This document shows positions 25,653 to 34,456 of a stretch of 64,000 nt of DNA, in pieces. The notes beneath the pieces were generated by a model that was not told the origin of the DNA, made no database searches, and saw only the letters and a list, made by a program, of their open reading frames with translations. The position numbers and the translations under genes are program-made. The stretch is taken from positions 2,499,001-2,563,000 of the forward strand of contig NZ_CP005986.1 of assembly GCF_000175575.2 (NCBI RefSeq), read 5' to 3'. The DNA comes from Acidithiobacillus caldus ATCC 51756. Its GTDB lineage: Bacteria > Pseudomonadota > Gammaproteobacteria > Acidithiobacillales > Acidithiobacillaceae. How positions within the stretch are numbered: position 1 is the first letter of the stretch; each line of letters begins with the position of its first letter.

Positions 25653-26925
25653 TGGCGGCCGGCACCGGCAAGACCTGCTCCCGCGCCAGCCATTCCAGGG
25701 TTGTAGCCAGCGCCCCACGCTGGCTGCGCAGCCAGCTCGCGGCTCGCTCCCCAGCCTCTGCCCGCAATTGCGGCTCGCGCAGCAAAGCAGCGATCTGGGT
25801 GCGTAGGTCCTGCGCCCCCGCAACCGGAAAGGCCGCCCGTGCCGCCACCAGAGCCTCGGCCACGGCGGCAAAATTGTCCATGTGCGGACCAAAGATCGGC
25901 GCTCGACCCAGGATCGCTGCCTCGATGGGATTGTGTCCACCTACCGCCACGAAACTGCCGCCGATGGTGACGACATCGGCTGCGGCGTAAAAATCCAGAA
26001 CCTCACCCAGGGTGTCGATGAGAAAAATGGCCCGCTCCCCGACCTGTGGTGTCTCGGCGCGGGAACGGCGCCGACAGGGGCAGCCGGCAGCACGGATCTC
26101 GGCACATACGGCGTCGCCGCGTTCGGGGTGGCGGGGTATGAGGACGAGCAGCAGGTCCGGAAAGTCCGCCCATAGCTCCTTGAGTACGCCGAGGGCAAGG
26201 GCCTCCTCGCCAACGTGGGTGGAGGCGAATACCCACAGGGGACGACCGCCCAGTTGGAGGTGCCACGCCTGCCCTGCGGCCCGAGCCGCCTGTGGGTCCG
26301 GAAGGTCGGTTTTGATCTGCCCCAGGACCGCTACCCGCTCCGCCCCGAGCCTGGCGAAGGCGGCGGCGTCCCGGTCGGTCTGGGCCGCGATCGGCAGGTC
26401 GCGCAACAACGGCGCAAAAAGGCCGCGGAAGCGCCCATAACCCCGTTGCGAGGATGCCGACAGACGGGCGTTCAGCAGGGCCATGGGAATCTGCCGACGG
26501 CGGGCGACACGGTAGAGGTTGGGCCAGATTTCCGTCTCCAGGAAAATTCCGGCACAGGGGTCCTGGCGCCTGAGGAATCGTCCCACGGCTCCGGGAAGAT
26601 CGTAGGGGAGGTAGAAATTGGTGACTTCCCTTCCCAGGTGGCGACGGATGGTGGCAGCACCCGTGGGCGTGGTGCTGGTGACCACCAGAGGCTGCTCCGG
26701 ATATCGCTCCCGCAGGGCGCGCAGGAGGGGTAGCGCGGCCATGCTCTCGCCCACACTCACGGCGTGTACCCAGATGGGTCGCCGCCCAGATCTGCGGGGG
26801 ATCCAACCGAAACGCTCGCGCCAGCGATCCCGATAGGCAGGCCGGCGCCAGAGCTTCCAGAGGGTATACAGCCACACCAGGGGCGTCAGCAAAATGGTGA
26901 GCAGCCAGTAGAGCCGGGCCATCAT
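25567..26925 (-). CDS. waaA: Kdo transferase WaaA (KdtA)
   Basis: WaaA adds Kdo to lipid IVA at the inner face of the inner membrane, founding the LPS core. It is 452 residues with an N-terminal membrane anchor (ARLYWLLTILLTPLVWLYTL), then WVHAVSVGESMAALPLLRAL, LYLETEIWPNL-type FLETEIWPNL, ALLNARLSASSQRGY, ASTHVGEEA and IGGSFVAVGGHNPIEAA. It is longer than usual because of a proline- and alanine-rich tail of about 25 residues that overlaps ovoB. Whether it is mono- or bifunctional cannot be read here. ATG 26925 overlaps the phosphatase stop. It is the last gene of the LPS convoy. Confidence 0.95.
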   Translation of the reverse strand: MMARLYWLLTILLTPLVWLYTLWKLWRRPAYRDRWRERFGWIPRRSGRRPIWVHAVSVGESMAALPLLRALRERYPEQPLVVTSTTPTGAATIRRHLGREVTNFYLPYDLPGAVGRFLRRQDPCAGIFLETEIWPNLYRVARRRQIPMALLNARLSASSQRGYGRFRGLFAPLLRDLPIAAQTDRDAAAFARLGAERVAVLGQIKTDLPDPQAARAAGQAWHLQLGGRPLWVFASTHVGEEALALGVLKELWADFPDLLLVLIPRHPERGDAVCAEIRAAGCPCRRRSRAETPQVGERAIFLIDTLGEVLDFYAAADVVTIGGSFVAVGGHNPIEAAILGRAPIFGPHMDNFAAVAEALVAARAAFPVAGAQDLRTQIAALLREPQLRAEAGERAASWLRSQRGALATTLEWLAREQVLPVPAAIRPAATGGPMPAADGRDRPPEAGADSQN

Positions 26926-27608
26926 TCGCGCCGCAGCAGGCGATCCGTGAGCCAGTCCAGGCGATACCAGGGGCGAAAACTCGCCAGGATGGCCTCTCGG
27001 TCGTAATCCTCGGCAATCCAGCGGCGCAGATCAAAGTGCGCATCCTGCAGCGCCTGCCGCCGGGCGACCGTAAAGAACCAGTCGAGGATACCGGTATTGG
27101 CGTGGCGGATGTGTCCATAGGGCCATATACGCAGCTGAGCGCTGGCCTCTTCCAGACTTTGGCCCAGTTGCAGATGGGAGTAGAGCACACTCATGAAACC
27201 GGCTCGGTCGGCACCGGACTTGCAGTGCATGAGGAAGGGACGGGGCAGTCGCTCCAGGGTCTCGATGGCCTCCAGGAACTGCTCCCGCCGCGGTAGATCC
27301 CGGGAACCGATGCCGTGGAGGAGTACGTGCTCCATCCCCAGGGCATCGCAAACCTCCTGCTCCAACTGGAATTGCGGTTCGTGGGCGGCCGGCGCACGCA
27401 GGTTGAGAACGGCACGCAGACCGTAACGCCGATGCCAGCGGCGCAACTGGTACGGCGCGGGCTGAGCGGAACGGTAGGCGCCCATGCCCACCTCGTGGAA
27501 GTTGACATAGAGGAGTTCACGGAAGACGCCGTGATCGTTCCAGAACTGGTGCCTGCGATATTGCTGCCGTTCCTTGGCTGAAAGCAGGATGGGCGGCGGA
27601 GGCGGCAT
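26922..27608 (-). CDS. Protein tyrosine/dual-specificity phosphatase-like protein within the LPS operon
   Basis: A 228-residue protein with the Cys-based phosphatase loop HCKSGADRAG (catalytic Cys129, Arg135; the CX5R motif) and a preceding strand RAVLNLRAP. In this family an Asp general acid lies about 30 residues before the Cys (candidate Asp104 in GSRDLP). No signal peptide or membrane segment is seen, so it should be cytosolic. It lies between waaC and waaA with a 4-base gap and an ATGA overlap. Phosphatases of this kind can act on proteins, phosphoinositides or sugar phosphates; a core-sugar or Kdo-phosphate role or a regulatory role is possible but unproven. Confidence 0.82.
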   Translation of the reverse strand: MPPPPPILLSAKERQQYRRHQFWNDHGVFRELLYVNFHEVGMGAYRSAQPAPYQLRRWHRRYGLRAVLNLRAPAAHEPQFQLEQEVCDALGMEHVLLHGIGSRDLPRREQFLEAIETLERLPRPFLMHCKSGADRAGFMSVLYSHLQLGQSLEEASAQLRIWPYGHIRHANTGILDWFFTVARRQALQDAHFDLRRWIAEDYDREAILASFRPWYRLDWLTDRLLRRE

Positions 27609-27612
27609 GGGA

Positions 27613-28632
27613 TCAGTCCTCGAGAAGCGGCGTCAGCGCCGCCAACACGCTTTCCGGTGCGATGGCGCTCATGCAGGCTGCGTAGGGAGCGGGCAACGCG
27701 CATCGCAGGCGACTGCAGGACGGAGCACAGGATCGCGGGCTGTGCAAAACCAACTGCCGTGGCGCATACGGACTCTGCTCGTCGGCCGTTGGCCCGTAGA
27801 GGGTAACGCCGCGCAGGTCCACCGCCGAGGCCAGGTAGGAAAAGCCCGTATCCACCCCCACAAAGGCCCGTCCCAGGGGGAGCAGTGCCAGGATGTCCGC
27901 CACCGCCAGAGCGGGCAGCAGCCGGACATTGGCACACCGATGGGACAAGGCCGTAACGCGATCCCGCTCGGCGACATTGCCCGCCGGCATCAAAAGATTG
28001 AGGCCCCGCGATGCCAAGGACCCGGCCAAGGCTGCCCAGTGTTCCTGGGGCCAGAGCTTATTGGCCCGTGCCGAACCGTGGAAGCCCCAGACGAAGGGTC
28101 GGCAGGCCTCCACCAAGGCGCGTTCGCGGCTTGCTGGCGGCACCCGCAAGCGGGCCTCGGGTCGCCCTTGCGGCTTGGCATACCCAAGCAGATCCGCAAA
28201 GAGATACCGGTTGCGCTCCGTGGCCGGGAGATCCCAGGATACCGTGGCGGTGCGATGGTACGCTCGGCAAGCCAGAGGCTCACGGGCACTGTGGCGGTCG
28301 AGGCCAAAAACGGGTACGCCAGGCAGGCGGGCGAGCAATGCGCTTTTCACGAGACCTTGGCTGTCCAGCACGCCCGCGTACCCTTGCCTGCGCAGTTCCC
28401 TGCGTAATGCCTGGATGGCCTGCGGTGCTCGCCACCAGTGTCTTTTCAGGTCGCGCAGGGAAAAGGGCCAGACCCGGCGCACAAAAGGATGCAGAGCGGC
28501 AATGGGGGCATAGGCAGGTTCCAGCAGCCAGTGCAGTTCCCAGTCCGGATGCGCAAGGGAGAGATCCGTCACCGCCGGCAGGGTGTGCAGGACATCCCCC
28601 AAAGAACTGGTCTTCACGAGCAGCAGCTTCAT
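27613..28632 (-). CDS. waaC: Lipopolysaccharide heptosyltransferase I (GT9)
   Basis: WaaC moves heptose from ADP-heptose onto Kdo of the LPS core at the inner face of the inner membrane. It is 339 residues; the opening MKLLLVKTSSLGDVLHTLPA is the WaaC signature, and GFHGSARANKLWPQEHWAAL and GVDTGFSYLASAVDLRGVTLYGPT carry the nucleotide-binding region. ATG 28632 overlaps the upstream gene's stop as ATGA. A second GT9 protein is encoded at 31538-32647. Confidence 0.93.
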   Translation of the reverse strand: MKLLLVKTSSLGDVLHTLPAVTDLSLAHPDWELHWLLEPAYAPIAALHPFVRRVWPFSLRDLKRHWWRAPQAIQALRRELRRQGYAGVLDSQGLVKSALLARLPGVPVFGLDRHSAREPLACRAYHRTATVSWDLPATERNRYLFADLLGYAKPQGRPEARLRVPPASRERALVEACRPFVWGFHGSARANKLWPQEHWAALAGSLASRGLNLLMPAGNVAERDRVTALSHRCANVRLLPALAVADILALLPLGRAFVGVDTGFSYLASAVDLRGVTLYGPTADEQSPYAPRQLVLHSPRSCAPSCSRLRCALPAPYAACMSAIAPESVLAALTPLLED

Positions 28633-29396
28633 GGCTGCTCCCGCTGCATCTCGTAGGCGATGGCATATTTCATGAAGGATCCCAGAGCCGTGGTCCAGGC
28701 GATGGCGGCGCCATCGACACCGTCCAGAAAGCCCAGGCGCAGCACATAGCTGCGCAGAAAGGCGGCGACGGCGTGGTTCATGGCCATCCGGGAGCCGATG
28801 GGGCGACCGCGCCGATACAATTGCTCGGCATTGAGGCGCCCATACCGCGCCAATTTGGTCAGCATGTCGGCATAGGAAGCAAAGGTGTAGTGATCCAAGT
28901 GCAGACCCGGCAAGCGTTGCCCAGGCGCGGCACACCGCCAGGACTCGTGAACGAGGTCGCCGGCGTCGTAGTGACCACGACGCCGATCCAGCAGGCGCAG
29001 CACCCAGTCCTCACCCCAGTCACCGTGGCGGATGGCCCGTCTGCCGATGTAACTGCGTCGGCGCAGGGCATAGGCAGCAGCGTCCAAAGGACGCTCGAGG
29101 AGCGCGCGAATGCGTGCGCCGCCCTCAGGACGTAGCACCTCGTCGCCATCGATGACGAGGACCCAATCGGTTTTTGCCTGCTCGACGGCGTATTGCCGCT
29201 GTGCCCCAAAGCCAGGCCAGGGGCGCTGGTAGATCCGCGCACCGGCTGCCTCGGCCAGGGTCAGGGTGTCGTCACGGGAGCCCGAGTCGACGACGACGAT
29301 GTCCTCCACCAGATCGACGACACTGGCCAGGGAAGCGCGAAAATACGCGCCGGCATCCTTGGTGATATATACCGCCGAGAGTTTTACCTTGTTCAT
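28629..29396 (-). CDS. Family 2 glycosyltransferase, WaaE/KdtX type
   Basis: A 255-residue GT-A enzyme that probably adds a sugar to the LPS core. It opens with KLSAVYITKDAGAYFRASLAS, has VVVDSGSRDDTL and the metal-binding WVLVIDGDEVLRP, and ends with a basic amphipathic region and the segment RMAMNHAVAAFLRSYVLRLGFLDG typical of the WaaE/LgtF-like beta-1,4-glucosyltransferases. ATG 29396 overlaps the previous stop. The donor sugar is not readable from sequence. Confidence 0.88.
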   Translation of the reverse strand: MNKVKLSAVYITKDAGAYFRASLASVVDLVEDIVVVDSGSRDDTLTLAEAAGARIYQRPWPGFGAQRQYAVEQAKTDWVLVIDGDEVLRPEGGARIRALLERPLDAAAYALRRRSYIGRRAIRHGDWGEDWVLRLLDRRRGHYDAGDLVHESWRCAAPGQRLPGLHLDHYTFASYADMLTKLARYGRLNAEQLYRRGRPIGSRMAMNHAVAAFLRSYVLRLGFLDGVDGAAIAWTTALGSFMKYAIAYEMQREQP

Positions 29397-30364
29397 GCAG
29401 CCAACCTCGGGCACTTGTCCGGAAGACCGAGATGCGTCGGCCGACCGCGCAGGTGCCAGGCCAGGAGCCGCCCGTACACGCGAAACCGCTGTCGCGCCGA
29501 GTGCAGGGTACCGAGACTCGCCAACATGAGGATACCTTGAGCCAGCCAGTCTACGGCGGTGCGCAGGGGCAACCAGAGTCCCAGGAAGACCCAGGCCCCA
29601 AAACCCTCCACCTTGCGCGCGTAGGTGAGGCGAGAACGATGGAACTCGATCCGCGCTGCCGCCTCGAAGCGCTTGGCCGTCGCGCCCAGGTGATGACGCA
29701 CCGACGCCCCGGGGCAGAACCATACCTGCCAGCCGCGTCGCCAGGCACGTTCACACCATTCGGTCTCTTCCAAATAGAAAAAAAAGTCCTCATCCAGGGG
29801 CCCGATAGCCTCCAGAGCACTGCGGCGCAGGGCCATGGCGGCACCGATGACGCTGGCAACGCTGCGATCCTCCCGCACCTGTGCCAAGCGCCCACCAAAA
29901 TGCCCTGGTGCCAGACGCTTCAGCAGGGATCTCGGCAGAATCTCCCGCCACCACCGCGGCCAGGGAGCAGCGACGTTCTGGGGCTTGCCCGCGGCATCGA
30001 CGAGGCGCGGCGCGATCACCGCCGCCTGGGGATGGGCGGTAAAACAGGCAGAGAGAGCCGACAGGGCTCCGGGAAGGAGTTCGGCATCGTTGTTCAGGAT
30101 CAGGACGTGGCGCTCCCGAACCCGACGCAGGCCCTGATTCACGGCACGCGCAAAACCGGCATTGCACGGGTTACCCAGCCAGACCACACCCGGGAACTCC
30201 TCACGCACCAGTGCACGCGAGGCATCCCGACTACCATTGTCCACTACGACGCACGATGCCGCCGCAACACCCTGCGCCAGGCAGGATCGCAGAGCGGCCC
30301 CGAGCACGCCGGCACCGTTGTAATTGACCACGATGACGCCAAAATCGCCGCCTGCCGCCGTCAT
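29393..30364 (-). CDS. Family 2 glycosyltransferase, rhamnosyltransferase-like
   Basis: 323 residues. The N-terminus reads FGVIVVNYNGAGVLGAALRS, with VVVDNGSRDAS and LILNNDAELLPGAL (the DxD-like metal site), then ASVIGAAMALRRSALEAIGPLDEDFFFYLEETEWCERAWRRG, the strong signature of the rhamnosyl/WbbL type. A hydrophobic stretch near 275-300 suggests membrane association. ATG 30364 overlaps the waaL stop as ATGA. The exact sugar is not known. Confidence 0.88.
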   Translation of the reverse strand: MTAAGGDFGVIVVNYNGAGVLGAALRSCLAQGVAAASCVVVDNGSRDASRALVREEFPGVVWLGNPCNAGFARAVNQGLRRVRERHVLILNNDAELLPGALSALSACFTAHPQAAVIAPRLVDAAGKPQNVAAPWPRWWREILPRSLLKRLAPGHFGGRLAQVREDRSVASVIGAAMALRRSALEAIGPLDEDFFFYLEETEWCERAWRRGWQVWFCPGASVRHHLGATAKRFEAAARIEFHRSRLTYARKVEGFGAWVFLGLWLPLRTAVDWLAQGILMLASLGTLHSARQRFRVYGRLLAWHLRGRPTHLGLPDKCPRLAA

Positions 30365-31560
30365 CTCGGTGCCGCCGACCAGGATCGATGCAGGGGTAAT
30401 CCGGCAAATATGGCAATGCCAAGGGCATCGGCATAACCCCAAATCAGCGTGTTATAGAGTCCGCCGATCCAAAAAATACCGAGATAGGTCAGTACAAACC
30501 AGCCCTGTGGATTGGACCGCCCTCGCCAGGCCTCCCCACTCAGGCGCAGCAGGAACCACAGCAGCAGCAGAAGACCAGGCAGTCCCAGAACCGCAGCCTC
30601 GCTCAGGTAACTGTTGGCCGCAGAGTCGTTGCGCGTTCCCGGGGTAGCCGTGACTTCCCGCGCGCGCTGCAGCGCTTCCATGGCCGGCGCAAAATCGCCC
30701 GTTCCCACACCGAACAGCGGATGCTGCCAGAACATCTCGGCCCCGGCCCACATCGTGGCGAGGTGAATGCCCCAGCTGGTATCGGTGCTGGCTGGGTGCG
30801 CGGCGAACTGCTGCAGATTCTGATAACCAAGTTCCAGACGCGCCTGAATGAAGGGCGACAGCGTCATGAGCGCCAGCACCGCGGCAATACCACCCATGGC
30901 CCAGTAGCGCCAGGCACCGCGGTAAAGCAAAAAGACGGCCACGGGGGTGAGGAGGATGAAGAGCAACTGACCACTGCGCCCCGGCGACAGCGCCAGCTCT
31001 CCGGCAAAGATGAGCAACAGCGGCAGATTGACGATGCGAGGAAGATTCCAGACCGCCTTGATATCCCACAAAAGCCAGAGAATGGCGTGGGTGAGCGCCA
31101 TGGACCACCAGATGTGGTCGGACAAACCCACAAAAGGCATGCTCGGATCGTAGTGCCAGTGCAGAATGTGCTCGGTGATGAGGATGGCCAATAGGGCATT
31201 GACCGTCATACCGGCCAAAAAGAGGCGCAGGAATATCCGAAGATCGCGTTCTTCCCAGGCCAGGCTTGCGCCCATGAAGGCATAGATACCGTAAGCCGCC
31301 GTCGTTGCCACCTTGAAGCCGTCGTGCAGGTCCGAGGTCCACAGCAGCCCGGCGAAAGTCCACAGCATCATCAGCAGCAATGGCAGCCACCAGGGACGCT
31401 CACGCACTCGCCGCCAGTGACGCCAGCCGCCACTGAAAAGGTAGAACAGCAGGAAAAGCCCCGCCGCTATCCCGGCGCCCGCCGTGCTGAGCGGAAAAAA
31501 GAATACCGGAAGCCCGTAGAGCCAGATCAGCGAACGCTCAAGAGTGGTTTTTGGTGGCAC
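30361..31560 (-). CDS. waaL: O-antigen ligase family protein
   Basis: WaaL-type ligases move O-antigen from undecaprenyl diphosphate to the core at the periplasmic face of the inner membrane. It is 399 residues with about 11 hydrophobic segments, and between the last segments there is a long periplasmic loop with HPLFGVGTGDFAPAME, the conserved Wzy_C region, and NSYLSEAAVLG with the family His replaced by Tyr in the usual NxHn site. The GTG at 31560 follows GGGAGCAG; longer upstream readings retrace the GT9 gene. The gene overlaps its neighbour by 23 bases. Confidence 0.85.
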   Translation of the reverse strand: MPPKTTLERSLIWLYGLPVFFFPLSTAGAGIAAGLFLLFYLFSGGWRHWRRVRERPWWLPLLLMMLWTFAGLLWTSDLHDGFKVATTAAYGIYAFMGASLAWEERDLRIFLRLFLAGMTVNALLAILITEHILHWHYDPSMPFVGLSDHIWWSMALTHAILWLLWDIKAVWNLPRIVNLPLLLIFAGELALSPGRSGQLLFILLTPVAVFLLYRGAWRYWAMGGIAAVLALMTLSPFIQARLELGYQNLQQFAAHPASTDTSWGIHLATMWAGAEMFWQHPLFGVGTGDFAPAMEALQRAREVTATPGTRNDSAANSYLSEAAVLGLPGLLLLLWFLLRLSGEAWRGRSNPQGWFVLTYLGIFWIGGLYNTLIWGYADALGIAIFAGLPLHRSWSAAPR

Positions 31561-32647
31561 GATGGTTCTGCTCCCATAGCTGACAGAGCTCTGTAAACAC
31601 CTCGGAAGACGACGCCCCGACCAGGATGCGCACGTGCTTATGGTGATGGTAATGCTCGGGATTGGCAAAATTGAAATAGACGAGCGTCGGCCGTCCCAGG
31701 GCGACGGCCATATGGTAAGGACCGGAGTCGCTGGAGAGCACCAGATCGGCGCGCTGCAAGACTCCCGTGAGTTCCGTCAGCGTCGTTTTACCGGCAAGGT
31801 CTTGGATGTGCTCCGTGCTCCCGGACTGCGCCGCAAAAAGGCGGACGAAATCGGCATTGATGGGCGCTTCCTCGGCGGCGCCCAACAAGAGTAGCAGGTG
31901 CGGCTGCCGTTGGTGGAATTCCCCGAGTGCCGTCGCCAAGATCTCCAGCGCCGGTCTTTTCTGTGCCGCCCCGGCAGTGCCACAACCGATATTGAGGGCG
32001 ATCACGCTGCCCGCCCGCGGGTTGTCGCGGTTCCATTGGATCCTCCAGGCGCGGCCCGCCGGCGTTTCCTGCAGGACGATACCCTGCCCGCGGCGCGCCA
32101 GGCCAATGGCCGCCAGAGCCGCGAAATCCCGTTCCGTATAGTCCATGGGCCAGGCAAGGGAACGCTCGCGAGCGTAGCGGCGTAGAGACGGGCCAGCGTA
32201 GTCGTAGAGCCAGCCGCGGCCCGGTACTTCCGCAACTCCTACCGCCGGTGCACCACAGTGCCTTCGCCACCAGCGGGCAACGATGCTGGTCTCAATACCG
32301 TGGGGCTCATGATCGATGATGAGATCCGGCCGTATCTTCAACGATAACGCATGCAGTTGGCGGAAGATCTGCCGCCAGGCACGGGGACCCACGCCACGCA
32401 AGGATCCCCAGCGCCCCTCCCGCAGGGGTATGAAGTGTGCGCTACTGAGCAGGTGGTGCGCGGCGATGAGTTCCTCGCTGGGGTAGCCAGGCCAGCGGTT
32501 GAGAAAAAGTAGGTGCAGCTCGGCCTCTGGCCAGCGCTCCTTGAGCACGGCCCAGGCAGCGGAACTGCGCAGGATATCACCGATTCCGGCACTGTGCGCC
32601 TTTATGAGCAGGATGTGCTGCGGCCGTTGCGGAAGGGGGCGTGCCAC
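31538..32647 (-). CDS. Family 9 glycosyltransferase (heptosyltransferase-like)
   Basis: A 369-residue GT-B enzyme related to heptosyltransferases. N-terminal ILLIKAHSAGIGDILRSSAAW replaces the usual LGD with IGD, and the donor region is LVLSSDSGPYHMAVALGRPTLVYFNFANPEHYHHHKH, with the SDSGP motif of the GT9 family. It lacks the WaaC and WaaF signatures, so the third core heptose or another sugar is possible. The GTG start at 32647 lies 1 base after the GT4 stop. Confidence 0.85.
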   Translation of the reverse strand: MARPLPQRPQHILLIKAHSAGIGDILRSSAAWAVLKERWPEAELHLLFLNRWPGYPSEELIAAHHLLSSAHFIPLREGRWGSLRGVGPRAWRQIFRQLHALSLKIRPDLIIDHEPHGIETSIVARWWRRHCGAPAVGVAEVPGRGWLYDYAGPSLRRYARERSLAWPMDYTERDFAALAAIGLARRGQGIVLQETPAGRAWRIQWNRDNPRAGSVIALNIGCGTAGAAQKRPALEILATALGEFHQRQPHLLLLLGAAEEAPINADFVRLFAAQSGSTEHIQDLAGKTTLTELTGVLQRADLVLSSDSGPYHMAVALGRPTLVYFNFANPEHYHHHKHVRILVGASSSEVFTELCQLWEQNHRATKNHS

Positions 32648-32648
32648 C

Positions 32649-33740
32649 TCAGTACCACCGCAGCTGTTCCAAGAAACCCGCTGCTACCCGCTCGGCCGCA
32701 AACTGCGCAGCAAAGTCGGGCCCCAGCATGCCCGTCCGGTGTCGCGCATCGGCGTCTCGGGCCCACTCGGCAATTGCCCTGCGCCAGGCCTGAAAATCGC
32801 CGGGAGGCAATATCCGCCCACTCCTGCCGACACCCACGGCTTCGGGGATGCCCCCCATGGCGGCGCCGAGGACCGGCAGCCCAGCTGCCTGGGCCTCCAC
32901 CAGCACACGCCCAAAGGTGTCAGGCTCGATGGAAGGCAAGGCCAGGATATCCATGGCTGAGTACCAGGGAGCCACGGCATCCTGCCAACCCAGCGGATGC
33001 TGCCAATCCTTGCCAACCAGCCGCGCCCGGAGTTCGGCTTCATGGCTGCCACCGCCCAGCCAAAGACCATGCACGCGCTCATCCTCGGCGTGGACCGCAT
33101 CCACGGCATCGGCCAGGAGAAACACCCCTTTGCCCCGGTGCCAGGCACCCACGAAACCCACGAGGACATCGCCATCGTTCACCCCAAGGCGCGCGCGCAA
33201 GCTGGCGCGTGCCACTGGATCGTGGCGGAATTGGGATAGGGGCAGAGGGTTGGGACAATATTCAACCCGTGCTGCGGGCAAGCCCTGCGCACGCAAGCGC
33301 TCCTGCAGATAGTGGGAAACGGCAAAGAGGCGTAGGGGCCAGCGGGCGAGCAGCCAGCGCGTCGAGGCACGCAGACGCAAGTCCATGTGTCGAAAAAGGG
33401 CGAGGGGTACGCCTCGGGCGCGGGCAGCGAGGGCCAACGGCCAATACTCCTTGCTGAAACTCCCCACGAGCTGGCGCGGGCGCAGATGACGCAAGGCACG
33501 CAACAAAGGCAACACGCCTTTGGGGTCGGCGCTGTTGTGAAAATATCCAAAGTGCAATACCACAGCACTATCCCGCAGAGCGGCGGCAACCTGGCCGCGG
33601 GGATGGACCAGGGCGTGCACTTCCACGCCAAGCCCTGCCAGGGCCTCCAGAAAGGTGATCATGTGCGTTTCCGTGCCGCCACCTCCGGGATTCGTACCTA
33701 CCCACAGCAGCGGCCCATTCCCCCTGCCCGACGGGCTCAC
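32649..33740 (-). CDS. Family 4 glycosyltransferase
   Basis: 363 residues. The N-terminal VGTNPGGGGTETHMITFLEAL is the acceptor-side loop of GT4 enzymes, and the donor-side signature is LALPSIEPDTFGRVLVEAQAAGLPVLGAAMGGIPEAVG (E-x7-E). The start is GTG 33740, overlapping the deacetylase stop as GTGA. It probably builds core or O-antigen; the linkage is not predictable. Confidence 0.9.
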   Translation of the reverse strand: MSPSGRGNGPLLWVGTNPGGGGTETHMITFLEALAGLGVEVHALVHPRGQVAAALRDSAVVLHFGYFHNSADPKGVLPLLRALRHLRPRQLVGSFSKEYWPLALAARARGVPLALFRHMDLRLRASTRWLLARWPLRLFAVSHYLQERLRAQGLPAARVEYCPNPLPLSQFRHDPVARASLRARLGVNDGDVLVGFVGAWHRGKGVFLLADAVDAVHAEDERVHGLWLGGGSHEAELRARLVGKDWQHPLGWQDAVAPWYSAMDILALPSIEPDTFGRVLVEAQAAGLPVLGAAMGGIPEAVGVGRSGRILPPGDFQAWRRAIAEWARDADARHRTGMLGPDFAAQFAAERVAAGFLEQLRWY

Positions 33741-34456
33741 TGGTGGCGATCCTCATGGGCGGTGAGGATCTGCAGTGGAAAAACCTGCGGGCCGTGGTGT
33801 CCACCCACCGCCACCCGCGGCAGATTCCAAAGATCGTCGCCGGGGCGCGCCCGTGCACGGCGAACGCTGACGGCGGAGGCGAAACCGAGTTCCCGTACCA
33901 ACGCGCGCTCCCGCTCTCCGGCAGCCCCGTAGGGATAGCAGAAGGAGGTCACGGCACGCCCCAGAAGGTCTTCCAGAGCGGCCCGGGAGCCCTGCACCTC
34001 GGCATACAGGGCATCCTCATCCAGTTCGGGAAGGCGGGCGTGGCTACGGCTGTGCGCTCCCACCTCCATCCCCGCTGCCACCCACTGACGCAGTTCAGCG
34101 GCACTCATCACCGCCTTGCGCGCGCCCAGCTGCTCGGCATCCCAGCGATTGTAAGCACCGATGGCGTCGGAAACGACGTGGCAGGTTGCGCGGAAGCCGC
34201 AGTCGCACAGGACGGGCAGGGCATGTTCCAAATTGTCCCGATAGCCGTCGTCAAAGGTGATGACCACCACTTTACCGCTGGCCTCACCACGCAGATAGGG
34301 CACGGCCTCGGCCTGGGAAATGCCGCGATAACCCAGCCACTTGAGCAGCTGCATCTGGCGGCGAAAGCGGCCCGGGGTGACGTAGAGGCCACGCAGCCCC
34401 ACCCCCTTGGGCGCGCGCTCGACATTGTGGTACATCAGGATGGGGACGGTGTTCAT
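33737..34456 (-). CDS. Polysaccharide deacetylase (NodB fold)
   Basis: A carbohydrate esterase family 4 protein of 239 residues. Catalytic motifs are TFDDGYRDN (Asp69, Asp70) and the metal ligands HSRSH at 135-139, followed by CYPYGA. The N-terminal VPILMYHNVE is typical. No signal peptide is visible, so it may act on a lipid-linked sugar at the cytosolic side, in the manner of ArnD-like enzymes. It follows an ArnC-like glycosyltransferase gene with an ATGA overlap, which suits deacylation of an undecaprenyl-linked sugar. Confidence 0.88.
   Translation of the reverse strand: MNTVPILMYHNVERAPKGVGLRGLYVTPGRFRRQMQLLKWLGYRGISQAEAVPYLRGEASGKVVVITFDDGYRDNLEHALPVLCDCGFRATCHVVSDAIGAYNRWDAEQLGARKAVMSAAELRQWVAAGMEVGAHSRSHARLPELDEDALYAEVQGSRAALEDLLGRAVTSFCYPYGAAGERERALVRELGFASAVSVRRARARPGDDLWNLPRVAVGGHHGPQVFPLQILTAHEDRHQ

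Noticed and set aside
27613-32647. Two tandem copies of the same heptosyltransferase gene
   Set aside because: The two GT9 proteins differ in their N-terminal motifs and donor regions, so they are distinct enzymes rather than a recent duplication.
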